Shown here: one piece after another, positions 1 through 10,818 of the stretch
Layout: the number at the start of each line of letters is the position of its first letter
Numbering within the stretch: the first letter of the stretch is position 1
Assembly (NCBI RefSeq): GCF_000346465.2
Contig: NC_034014.1
Coordinates: forward strand, 17,807,542 to 17,871,541
Source: Prunus persica
Taxonomy: Eukaryota > Streptophyta > Magnoliopsida > Rosales > Rosaceae
Reading direction: 5' to 3'
DNA: 64,000 bases
Notes under the pieces: generated by a model
Told to the model about the DNA's origin: nothing
The model's database searches: none
The model's input: only the letters and a program-made list of their open reading frames with translations
Translations under genes and position numbers: made by a program

Positions 1-497
1 TGCAAAGGTTCTTCTTCCATTACGCTTTTGGTTTTCATTTATCTATTTTTATTTTTATTTCTAATTTCTCATAAAAATTGCGCCATCACTAATTGCTATG
101 CTACACTTCGTATTCGTAATTAAAGAATTAAAAAAATATATTTTGATTTGAGGAATGAAAAATGAAACTGCAGCTTGTATTGAACTCTTCCTATTAAATC
201 ATGATTGCATTTGTTGGTTAAGGCATACTTAATCAATGTACATCCTTTATCATGAGTTAATCATGAAATTTAATATCAGAATGAAAATCAGCTGGAGAGT
301 TAATGTAAATTCTTCCTCCTTCTCTCCCATTTACCTTCATTTCTATTATCTTTATTCGAATTCGTAGATAATTGTTTTAGTTTAAATTTTCAATCCCCTT
401 GCTATTGCTAAATAGATAGAGAGAACATCATTGATTGTTGACGCACATATCTTTGAGAAATAGATCGAAGTTAAATATCGCTATGCATTTTATGCAG

Positions 498-3400
498 AAA
501 GATAGCAGTGCGGTTAAAGAGGCACTTGATCAGCTAAGTGAAGTTGGTTGGGCCAAGAAATGGAGTTCTCAGCCCTATGTCTCACGGCGTACGGTCAGTC
601 TCCGTTACAAGTGTGAAGTTCTGGGAAAGTGCTACTCAAAAAATTACCAACATCTACAAACAAACCCATGCATACATGTACTTGAATGATGATCATCTGT
701 TCAAAGTATTGACTCTTTCAAGTTTCAACATTTATGCACCAGACATCGCTTAGGGAGCTGACAACTCTTGGAATTAAAAATGCAGAAACTCTTGCAGTTC
801 CCAGCGTCAGAAATGATGTAAGTATTCATAAAACTAGTAATTTCTTTGGGCTACTTGCATTCAGAATGTGCGAAAATTGCATACGAAACACGTTCTTGGA
901 TGTTCATTACCTCTTCATACAGTGTGCAAGATTGTTTTGCAAAGCCTCAACACCACATTTACTTATCTATCCTTTTTATTTGTGCTTTGAACTTTTATGA
1001 AGTTAACTCTCATAGCAGCAAACCCTTACCCAAAACGCCCAAACCAATTCTGAGTAGGATTTAGAATTGTCAGCATCCTCTTGTAAATTTTTCTACCTAT
1101 TTTCTTCTTACATGTCTTTCAGCGAATCTAATATGATATGGGGAAATATGGGATACTTTACATCTAAATTGGGAATGCAGCTCTTTCTATATGCATTGGT
1201 CTCAAACTACTTTTTGTAAATTTGATATCGTTCAGTGATACAGGCGGCTTTTCTATTCACCGTGGTGGGGACGACAGGATTCTTAGGTCTTCTTGCTGGC
1301 CAACTTCCTGGGGTAAATTTGATTATATCTCCTTGTCTCTGTAAGTCCACATATAAATTATACATCAACTATCTAAACAGTGTGATTAGGAGGGATTTTC
1401 GTAATCCTATATTGTTGTGTAATGAATTTTTTTTTAACTTTCTTTTTCTTTAGCAGTGTATAGTTGATAGTATTTTTCTTTATTTTTCTTTTTCATATAT
1501 TGGCATTAAAAAAATGCCTTTTTCTACTCTTACACAAATATATGAAATTTTAATCTGGCAAGTTTTCTTACTCTGATCTGGAGGAGGAGATAGGAATATG
1601 GTTTTTGGATTTTACAGTTGCAATCTAACCTGGATCACATGATTACTTTTGCATGAAAGTGGAAGGCATTTTCAAAGTCCCTTTCTTGTGTCTGTGACCA
1701 CACATTAAGCATGTATTGTAGAGCTCTGGCTATATAAGCAGGGCTGAAGAATCCAATTATTATGTAAGCTACTTTTTTTTTTTTTTTGGATGAGGACCTA
1801 TGTCAGTGCAATTGTATTGCTGCCAGTCTAGCACAAGGCGTTGGGGGACAGACTGGATAATCGATGGCCACTTTCATTTGATAGTTGAAGTAGACAAGAA
1901 GACCTCTGTCCAGGATGTCACAAATTAATTAATTACAGATTGTCAACATTTTTACTAAAACAAAGAACTTAACTTCCTTATGCAAACAACTTGAATTGTA
2001 GTAGAACTAAGATTAGGATTGAAAGTGAAATGGATTCTTTTTCGCCTTTGTATCAGCCAAATCATTGCCTAGTATTTGTCAACTGCATTTTAGGGATAAA
2101 GGTTTACTTGAGTTATTTCCAAATATCATCATTCTTCTAGAACTATTAGCTTAGGTCAATTGTACAATTTTCTTTTACATTACAGAGAAAAGAAGTTGAA
2201 AAGCTTCTAGCTCTACTAACATTTCTTGGGTTTGCATAATACTGTTCTTGTAGGACTGGGGCTTTTTTGTGCCATACTTGATTGGGAGCATCTCTCTAGT
2301 AGTTTTGGGTGTGGGAAGCACTGCCCCTGGGTAAGACTAAGGTTTAGATGCAAGTGAATTTTTATGCCTTGATGACTTGTGTATTTTTAACAGCATTTAC
2401 GAGTAATTATCAATATTGTATTTTCTTTATATAAAGTTATCTTCATCTGTACTTTAGGCTTCTTCAAGCTGCCATATCTAGCTTTTCATCATTTTTCCCA
2501 GATTATCAAGAAAGAATTGCTAGACATGAAGCTGCTCATTTTTTAGGTACTTCATTACACCACATATTATATACTTAATATCATTAATAATGCATAGATT
2601 TTTGTTGCTTGCTTGACATACTGATAAAGTGATTTTTTTTCTTTGAACAGTTGCTTATTTGCTGGGCCTTCCTATTCTGGGGTATTCTTTAGATATTGGC
2701 AAAGAGCATGTCAATCTTATTGACGAAAGGCTGGAAAAGCTGATATACAGTGGGCAGCTTGATGCAAAGGAACTAGACAGGTACTTACATGATGGCCATA
2801 CCTACTGGAATTTAAGATTTTTCTTGAGTAATTTTTCACTTCTTAAACTGTAACAAACGGGCTCTCAGTTCTTTTGAAATAGTGCATCTTTTCACTGTGT
2901 CGGGTTCATTGTTTTCTGATAGTATTATTTGGTTTATGCACAACCCGTCAATTTGCATTAAAGTTCTGTTGCAATGTTTTCACATAACTTTATCAATACA
3001 AACGTAATACATAATTACACACCACTGCTGGAAATGCCATTATAAATTGACTGGTGGAGAAGAATTAATTTTTTAGTGGTCTTTTAGGTTGGCTGTGGTA
3101 GCAATGGCTGGACTTGCAGCAGAAGGTCTGACATATGACAAAGTGATTGGTCAATCAGCTGATCTTTTCAGTCTTCAGGTTTATAACTACCATTTTCCTA
3201 AGATCAATTGTTTTCTAGATACTATGTTAACCCAATCTCAGAGACTTCATTAAATTTTTTCAGAGATTTATCAACAGAAGCAAGCCACAGCTTAGCAAAG
3301 AACAGCAACAAAATCTTACTAGATGGGCTGTAAGTTCCTCAGTTATACAACCTGCATGCTCCACTAACTTTTTATTTATTTATTTAATGTGATAGAGTAC

Positions 3401-3676
3401 GGATGAAAACCTTGGTTCTTTCACAAATAATTATGTTTTAATTTTTTTGTCACAGCCCTTTTATGGTTTCCTCTGTTAACTGTTAAAAATGATGGAAAAG
3501 AGATTTAGTAATTGCACATTTTGTAACAAATTCTGATGCTGGGAAATGTATCGCAGGTGTTGTTTGCTGGGTCTCTCTTAAAAAATGACAAGGAAATTCA
3601 TGAAGCCTTAATAACAGCCATGTCAAACAAGGCAACTATACTGGAATGCATCGAAGCAATTGAGAAAGCTGCTTGA
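498..3676 (+). CDS. Chloroplast M41/FtsH-like membrane metalloprotease (VIR3-like), 3' nine exons
   Basis: Nine exons join in frame to about 270 codons: 498-593, 743-817, 1244-1312, 2254-2330, 2458-2546, 2651-2780, 3088-3178, 3264-3329 and 3557-3676 (stop TGA 3674). All introns are GT-AG. The protein has two hydrophobic segments (exon 3 AAFLFTVVGTTGFLGLLAG and exon 4 FFVPYLIGSISLVVLGVG). An M41-type zinc motif HEAAH follows at 2525-2539, then a conserved helical domain (exons 6-9, ending IEKAA). No AAA+ ATPase module is seen. From memory it resembles the plant AAA-less M41-like proteins of the Arabidopsis VIRESCENT3 (At1g56180) group, which act in chloroplast development; which paralogue is unclear. 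The 5' exons with the start codon and transit peptide lie before the window. No frameshift or stop interrupts the visible part. Confidence 0.85.
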
Positions 3677-4239
3677 TTCTGCAGTCAGGAATCCTGCAGG
3701 AGATTCACTTTCACATGGGACATGCGGTAGGTGCTTAACCCTCATTCTTAATCTGCAACTAAGAAACTTGTACAATTTTCTGTAAGTTACCTTTGCCCTA
3801 CTGTATATCACAAGATATTCATTCTGTATCAACAAAACTTAAAAAGTTATGACGATGAAATGATTCATTGTACTCATACACGAGCGACTCGAATGGCACT
3901 TCATACATTTCCATTTCCATGGGACTTAAATGAATAAGCCCTGGTGATCAGAAAATATTTTGTATAAAGTTTTGCTTGTTTTTGACCAAGTCAGAAAATG
4001 AGAAGTTGTTAATTTATTACCCAGTTAGTTGGGAAAAACAGAGAAGATGGTGAATGTTTTTGTATAAGCTGCTTGATCTGCAACTAAAAAGAACTTATTT
4101 TGTTGTCTTGGGGTTGATCTTTCATGTAAACAACATACCAATAGGTTTTAAAATTTGGCACCTATGGTTCAATTTTAAAAGGAACTAGAGGTCTGTAGCT
4201 TGAAAAAATGGTTGAAAGAGAAGCCTATCCAAGTATCCA
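3677..4239. other. 3' UTR and downstream region of the M41-like gene
   Basis: AT-rich sequence after the stop codon with no coding pattern. The proximal part is probably the 3' untranslated region. A phrase close to 'ccaataggtttt' occurs at both 4137 and 4240, which suggests a small local repeat. Confidence 0.4.
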
Positions 4240-4640
4240 ACCAATAGGTTTTAAACTTTTGTCTCCTATGGTTCACTTTGTTAAATTTCATCACTGCCCT
4301 AACGCAGCAACTTCCTCCCACCTTCTCTCTAATGCATATATGTTAGCCATCTCCACGAATGGAGCTGCATCCTGGGGCTCCAACTCAGATAGACGTCGAC
4401 GTGCATATTCACCGATCTCTATGTTACGGTGAATCTTGCAAGCACTAAGTAATTATGCACCCCATATTCCAACATCAGGTTTCACTGGCATGTTCTTCAC
4501 AAGCTCCACAGCTTTCAACCTTTCTTTATGCTCAAGGATTTATATAGTAGACTTTTATCATCATCTCAAAGAACTCCATTCCTTTCTCAAAATTACCTGC
4601 ATGAGTGCAAACTTAGAATGGCAAGAACTGTTTAGTGGTT
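4240..4640 (-). pseudogene. Pentatricopeptide-repeat protein C-terminal fragment (broken)
   Basis: Read on the minus strand this stretch resembles the end of a plant PPR protein. It has CTHAGNFEKGMEFFEMM, then VELVKNMPVKPDVGIWGA, then a TAA stop, then LLSACKIHRNIEIGEYA and LSELEPQDAAPFVEMANIYA. This is the usual last-repeat plus E-domain pattern of PPR proteins that edit organelle RNA. The pieces need frame changes and there is at least one in-frame stop, so it is not functional. It lies just downstream of the DPE1 stop codon on the same strand and could be carried in long DPE1 transcripts. No repeat array precedes it, so only a gene tail was moved here. Confidence 0.75.
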
Positions 4641-5020
4641 TGGTAAACACAACCAAACCGGTTTCTAATGTAAACACAATTTCTAATGGCAAGAAATTAA
4701 GACTCATATATTGCAACAGGTCTTGCAAATTTTGACCTACCATATAAACTTCGCCATTTCTTCTATCTAAATCTTAACGTGCTTGCTATACTTGCCAACA
4801 TGCAAATTAGTTTCAAAGTATCCAGCTGGAGAACCCATATATTACTGTACAAATAGATTATCTGAATAAAGGCCATTTTATTCAACTGAAATTGATACGA
4901 GTCCAACATTTTTATTGAAGTAACGTATTTTATTAATCTTCTGTAGATTATTATTCTGATACAACAACCTGTCTGTAGTTCATGACCACCTGAACGAAAA
5001 CGTTATTTAGCACCCTTAAT

Positions 5021-8000
5021 TTACAGCCGCCCATACATCGACAACATTTCCCTCAGTTGCATAGCTTCTGTCTCCAAGCTATCAAAGCTCCTGGAACTAG
5101 GTATCCTCCAACCCCAATTTCCAAACTGTGCAAAGTAAGAAAAAAATCATTGACATGCGGTGTCAATATGTTAGGTTGCATATTTCTACAACATATTATA
5201 ACCACACACAAAAAAAAAACAAAAAAAACTTAAACTTTTGGCTCAGAAGCAAAGATTCCTGACTTCTATGTGTGGTAAAATGATGGGGGAAAAAGTATGC
5301 TCTTAAATATCAGAAAGAAGGAAACAAAAAGCCTCAAATGTTTTCGTCTTGCCTCTTGCCGCCTGAGTAGAAACCCAGGAGCACATAGATTTGGATTTTA
5401 TAATTTGGCCAAAACATCCAGGTTGTAAAACAGAAAAGGATAGGATGGGAGCACCCCAACCATGCCAAGAATCCAATTTGGCCTATATTCATCTGCATTT
5501 TAACTCTGGAGTCTAGACCCTAACCATCAATGTGCTGCAGACAACAAAGACTGTCGACCACCATTCTACTGCCCATTACCAATTTATCGCATCTATGTAT
5601 GAAGCTGTCATTTACCTGAGTTGCAGGAATGTTCATCCTCGCTGAACTTCCTAACCTAAGAATATCTTGCATAGGTATGATTGCTGTTCGGGCCACAGAA
5701 GATAATGCAGCTTTTGCGAGTGCCCATGAGATATCATCTTCTTCAGCAATTGAAAGATACTTCAGGACCTGGGATTACAATAAAACTGTAAGGAAACACA
5801 AAAAGAAGCTACATCTTGTCTAACATGTAGTGTGAAATTACATATTCTAGTACGAGATTTTTCGAAAGAAAGAAAAAACAAAAAACAAAAAGGAACCCAC
5901 ATTGGACTTCTCTTCTTGCTTCAAAACATCCCACCACCCTCGAATCTGCAAGGCAATCAAAGAAACTATTAGCCAGCTTCACTACAAATGGTGAATGCAA
6001 AAAAGTTAAACAGAAGTCATGATCATGGGATTGGAACAACCACTACAAGAACTACAAGAATATGCTCTGCCAGTTATAATTTAGTAGCAGAAAGAAAACC
6101 TCCAGAATAGTGGAAAGAAGGTCTCGACAATCATTTGAGGACAAACCCAGAAACATATGGAAAGAAGCCCATGGATGGATGAATTTACCGTGTCATTATC
6201 ATGAGTTCCAGTGTAAACAACTTGATTGGGCTCATGATTATGAGGTAAATGAGGGTTAGCAGCATCACTTCCAAAAGCTACATAGAGAATTTACAGAACA
6301 GGGCAAGAATATCAGGTCATTTAAGCTTAAGGTTATTTCTCAAAGCTAATTATATAGACTACAGTAGTATAATAAATGGGCAAGAAGTCATTACCAAACT
6401 GGAGGACAGCCATTCCAGGTGCCCCTACGGATTTCCTTAGCTGAATTACATCCTCCGTGATAACTCCCTGTCATGCAATATGAGAACAAATCAAGCAAAC
6501 GCTCCTGAAAATGTGAATAAATGGGTATTTACAATAATAATCTTCGCAATGATAAAAGGTTTATTCGTTTACCACTATTCTGGAAAATTTAAGTTGTTAA
6601 AATGCGAGCCAACAATTATTTTATATGCTAATAAAGCTCCTCTTACACTAGAGGCGAATTTTAACTTACATAGAGGTTGTAATTGTAAGGTTTCAAATCA
6701 GGACCTCCTGCTCCGATACCATGATAAAGTTTTTTTGTTTGAACACTTTCCCAAAGCTTAAGCTGTTAGGATGTGGGCCAGCAATTATTTTATATTCTAG
6801 CAATCATCAATTGGTACAAATAGCAAAGCATCTGAATCCATAAAATTACTGAGGTCCAGTTACAATAAGACGGTAACATTGTAATAAACTTTCTCAATCT
6901 TATCATTGCTTCACCGTATCAAAATTTAATTTCATAGCACCAGGATCCATCACATCAATAATGCATCTTACATGTCAAAAGATCAATCAGACATCTACCA
7001 CATAAGCAGTTTTCTTCTTCTTTTATTTTTAATTTTTTTTTCGTTCTATTTTGTAAGGACACCAGTGTAATAAAAAGAATCATTAAATCAGTAACCTCAT
7101 AGCATCAAAATTTACTCCCATAGTTTTACTCTTTTTGTTTTCTTCTCTTTTTATTTGAAGGATTGAGCTATTATGTTAAGTCGTCCCAACTGCTCTGGAT
7201 ATGGCATTGAAAAAGAATTTTGTATCCAACCAGCTAAAACATACCAAATCTTCAGCTATTATGTTAATCTTCCCAGCTGCTCTGAATATGGCATCAAAAA
7301 ATGATTTTCCAGGTCCGGCCTACCATTATTTAAAATAAAATAAAAAGTTTCAGATTGAATGATGGGATAATAAAGTACACAGAATTATAACTAGAAAACA
7401 ATTTAGTCAAACCTGACCTTCCATCGTCCAACCATGGCAACTTTTGCTTCTGTGAACACGCCATATATTAGTGTGATAACAACATAGACATGCTACAAGA
7501 TAGAAGCACAAGAAGTCTGATCTGTAATTTCTCACCAGAAGGAACAGCCCAAAAGCCAGCAAGACCTCTAAAGTGGTCGATCCTGAATTCGTCATATATA
7601 TTCTGTGCTCTTCGCATGCGGCGTATCCACCATGAAAATCCTTCTTTCTCCATTGCTTTCCAATCATATAGAGGGCTTTATTTCAAACATTAGGTTTATC
7701 AGTAAGCTCAATGATATAGCTCAAACCACAAAGCAAACTTGAAGCATTATGCATGTGTTGTATAAACCTGTCCCAGAGCTGACCAGTTTCACTGAAAGCA
7801 TCCGGGGGAACACCACTAACTTCAAGAGGAAAACCATTCTTGTTCTGAAAAACTAATATATGATCAGCAATTGACACCTAGTACAGCATGCTGTGTTATG
7901 AAGATCACCCTTTACCCACTAAAAAGTACTCACCAGCAGAAAATGTTTTTTATTAGCCCAAACATCTGCACTGTGATAACCTACGTAAATGGGCATGTCT

Positions 8001-9966
8001 CCCATGATACTGATTCCCTTCATCTGTGCATACTTGCGAACTTTCTGCCATTGCCTTTGGAACAAAAATTGTTCAGCAATGAAGATATTTATCTGCAGAA
8101 ACAAACGCATAAGGGGAAATGGGAATTAAAGGGGCTCCTACCATTAAGTATGCATACAATAAGAAACTATAAATCAATAAGTAATAGTCAGTCACCCAGA
8201 TCTCACAAAATGCTGTTTGCTCTGGTAAATGTCTTCCAAGGCTGCAAGATGGCGATTTTTCAAAGGTTCAGGCCACTCGTACCAACTGAAAGCATTTAAA
8301 CTGCTGTCAATTGCTGCAAAATAAGCTGCATCTTCAAGCCAGCCTACAAAAATGTGAAACAAGAATCACACGTGAGAGAGGGAAAAATGTCCACACAAGC
8401 ATACAAAAGCACTCTGGAGATGCATTCTTTGTGCTTGGTATTTTCACCAAAGACCATTTGGACAAGAAGTTCTACGAAGTAAAAGACAGTAATTTTTTAG
8501 TAAGTTAGTAACCAAAAATTTGGTGCTTTCCTGAATAACACGTGTATGTATGTATGTGCATACATTCAACTAATAGATCCTAGCACAGTTAGAATTACAC
8601 CATTCTGAAGAGTTGTCGAACCAGAACTACAATATAATGTCAATTTACAACCAAGATTGTCAAATTATAGCACATACAAAATTGTCACGGCAGTAAAAGT
8701 ATATTATAAAATTATTAGTGCACAAATAATATGAAAATCTCACTTGATATATCCGGGTCATTACGGAAATCTTCAAGCTCACTTTTAAGTTCACCTTCAC
8801 TCCTAATAAGCCTCTCTGCAGCCTGACAAAGCGCTAAACTAAGAAATAGTTTTTGGTGTAAGAAATGAAAAACTGTTCTGAGTTAAGTAAAAGTCATGGA
8901 AAACTGTTCACGATGACTTTTAAGTCAACCTTCACTCCTAAATATCCCAACTTCAGTTTCACACAGTTCAACATGAAAAACTGTTCTAAGATTGCTGAAG
9001 TGAAAGTCATGGAAAACGCACAAAGACGAGGAACAGTAATGCTGTTCGCATCATTTACCTTAGCTATCAGAGGATCCTTTAAGTCAGCAACAGTTGAGTA
9101 ATTCACGCGGTCAGAATCACTGCATGAACCAGTACACCACAATCCCATAAGACAAATCCATGTAGAAACCCATATAAAAAACTCAATATGATGGCAGATG
9201 CATTAATAAAGTTTTCCTCACACTGGTTTTGGAAGCTCTTCCTTTGTCAACAAACCATCATTGACAAGCTCCTCAAGAGATATCAACAGAGTGTTACCAC
9301 AATTTGCATCCTGACAAAATCCCATCAACCAAAATTACCCACAAATTCAATTATAAATCACAATGAGGATATGCCACACTACAGCCAATCAAAATATTAG
9401 GCTTTACACAATTCACATATGAAATCCAAGCTGTGTGTGTATATATTTTATAGATATATAAGCAATTGGGTAAGTTTTGACAAAAAAATAAATATAAAGC
9501 AATTGGGTAAGTATAATTTTACCTGACCAGAGTAAGGGGAGCCCTCTTCATTGGCTTTCCTACCGGGAGGAACCAGCGGAAGCACCTGCCAGAGGGAGCA
9601 CCCGGCTTCATGAAGCCAGTCAATGAAACGAAACGCCTCCTCCCCAAAATCTCCAATGCCGTGGGGTCCACGGAACGACGTCGGATGGAGGACCACGCCA
9701 GCTCTTCTGCGCTCGCTCGGATCAGCCTGGGGGAACACGTCGCCATAGTCTGGAGGTAAGTCGTCGCCGACACCAACGACGGCGGAGGCAGAGGTCGAAA
9801 CGACGGAAACAGGGGTCAGGAAGACGCCGTTGGTCATTTGGAAATGTCGGAAGAATGGAATTCGGGTTTTGGGTTGGAAGTGAGTGGAGGTGGGGATTGA
9901 GGAGGAGTTGGAGAGCTTGGGGGAGAGAGTGGAAGGGAGGAGTGAGAGAGAGCTATTCACGGCCAT
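5021..9966 (-). CDS. DPE1: 4-alpha-glucanotransferase, chloroplastic (disproportionating enzyme 1)
   Basis: A complete gene of 15 exons on the minus strand: 9966-9523, 9310-9222, 9119-9059, 8822-8744, 8343-8207, 8092-7934, 7844-7768, 7675-7536, 7449-7418, 7319-7245, 6467-6395, 6277-6189, 5945-5901, 5768-5616 and 5125-5021. They total 1758 nt, or 585 aa, close to Arabidopsis DPE1 (about 576 aa). The enzyme (GH77) transfers maltooligosaccharide units between glucans in the plastid during starch breakdown. The first ~55 residues are Ser/Thr-rich, as in a transit peptide. Catalytic signatures are intact: RIDHFRG (nucleophile D382), AEDLG (acid/base E429) and GTHDND (D482). All introns are GT-AG and there are no internal stops. 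The start ATG at 9966 opens the conserved leader MAVNSSLSLLP. A near-identical copy of exons 1-4 lies upstream at 12.4-13.7 kb. Confidence 0.95.
6570..6830. repeat. Repeat-like sequence in DPE1 intron 10
   Basis: The phrase 'gccaacaattattttatat' at about 6608 recurs nearly unchanged as 'gccagcaattattttatat' at about 6778. Between them is a run including 'cctgctccgataccatga', which I associate with dispersed plant repeats. It probably marks an old small insertion in the intron. Class is not settled. Confidence 0.35.
8917..9045. repeat. Small internal duplication in DPE1 intron 3 derived from the exon 4 region
   Basis: Intron 3 holds 'acttttaagtcaaccttc' and 'ttcactcctaa', close to exon 4 (8783-8810, 'acttttaagttcaccttc'). 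A second phrase, 'gaaaaactgttct' followed by 'gaaagtcatggaaaac', is also repeated twice within 150 bp. It looks like a partial exon-plus-intron duplication inside the intron. Confidence 0.6.
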
Positions 9967-10085
9967 TAAGAGAGAAAGTTGCAGAGTGGAAGTGTGGATG
10001 ATGATGATGATGGTGGTTGATATTGATAAGCATTCAAACAGTACATGTGCCGACGAAGGATGCGGATCAGTTGTGTGTAATACAC

Positions 10086-10115
10086 CCCAGTATATATACA
10101 CTATATATTATAGTG
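10086..10115 (-). promoter_or_regulatory. Likely TATA region of DPE1
   Basis: An alternating TA run ('agtatatatacactatatat') lies about 120-150 bp upstream of the DPE1 start codon, a fitting position for a plant core promoter with a leader of about 100 nt. The same element is kept in the duplicated copy near 13793-13822, with a 4-bp insertion. Confidence 0.4.
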
Positions 10116-10424
10116 GTTGTCTCTTTCCCAGAAGCGTGTACGAATCACGAGTGCCATGTGTAGTCTGGTTCTCCTATTTAGGATTAAGATTGAGAATTTG
10201 AAGATTCAAGAATGAGTCCTTTAAAAAAAATGAAAAAAGAAAACAAGAAGATATCATTGTGTTCCAGGCCGAAGTGGTCAGGTCCGAACCTGACGAGCAA
10301 AAACTTCAGACGGTTTACAGATTTCCAAATATTGTCTATCTATTAAGTTGACCCGATCCGACCCGACCTGATGTTCAGTCCTTTTTGTTCTTTCACTTTC
10401 CTATCTTACCCTTAGTAATGTGGC

Positions 10425-10818
10425 TATACTCCATTTTTGCATTTAAAAAATTAGTATGGCATCGGCCTCTTTGACACGTGGGCCAGCCTTTTTTTATACA
10501 TACACGTAATGCCTTCGGTTTTGATTCCTTTGGCAAGCAGGTATTATATTTAATTTTCTTCAACAGCTATACTTTCTAAAATCTATTTCCTTTTTTTTTT
10601 TTGGGTATTTCATTATTTAATTAATTATATACCTAGTCCACTTAGAAAAACTTCATTGACTTTCCTGATCTATTTCCCTGTTTGCCTTTCACCCAAACCT
10701 TCCTAAGGCAACGAGGTTAACAAAACCACAAACTATATATACACAGTTATTAATGGTTCGTCAGCTAAATATATTTTTTTGTTAACCTAAAGCACCTCTC
10801 TATAAGCACACTAACAAG
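10425..10818. other. Intergenic region between DPE1 and the MADS-box gene
   Basis: An unduplicated spacer that serves both divergent genes. It holds a possible TATA box for the MADS gene (10733-10742, 'ctatatatac') about 80 bp before its ATG. No coding sequence is seen. Confidence 0.5.

Larger units (their letters stand above)
8479..10424 (-). repeat. Duplicated block, copy A (DPE1 promoter, exons 1-4, part of intron 4)
   Basis: This 1946-bp block is repeated in direct orientation at 12182-14134. The match begins with 'gtaaaagacagtaatttt' and ends with 'cttagtaatgtggc' in both copies, and the sequences diverge at once outside these points. By eye there are about 30 substitutions and a few short indels, roughly 1.5% divergence, so the duplication is young. 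This copy belongs to the intact DPE1 gene. Confidence 0.95.

Noticed and set aside
7871..8299. 142-codon plus-strand open frame
   Set aside because: It runs antisense across DPE1 exons 5 and 6, whose protein is clearly conserved on the other strand.
9884..10201. Plus-strand open frame opposite the DPE1 start, repeated at 13590-13910
   Set aside because: Antisense of DPE1 exon 1 and its leader; it is present twice only because the block is duplicated.
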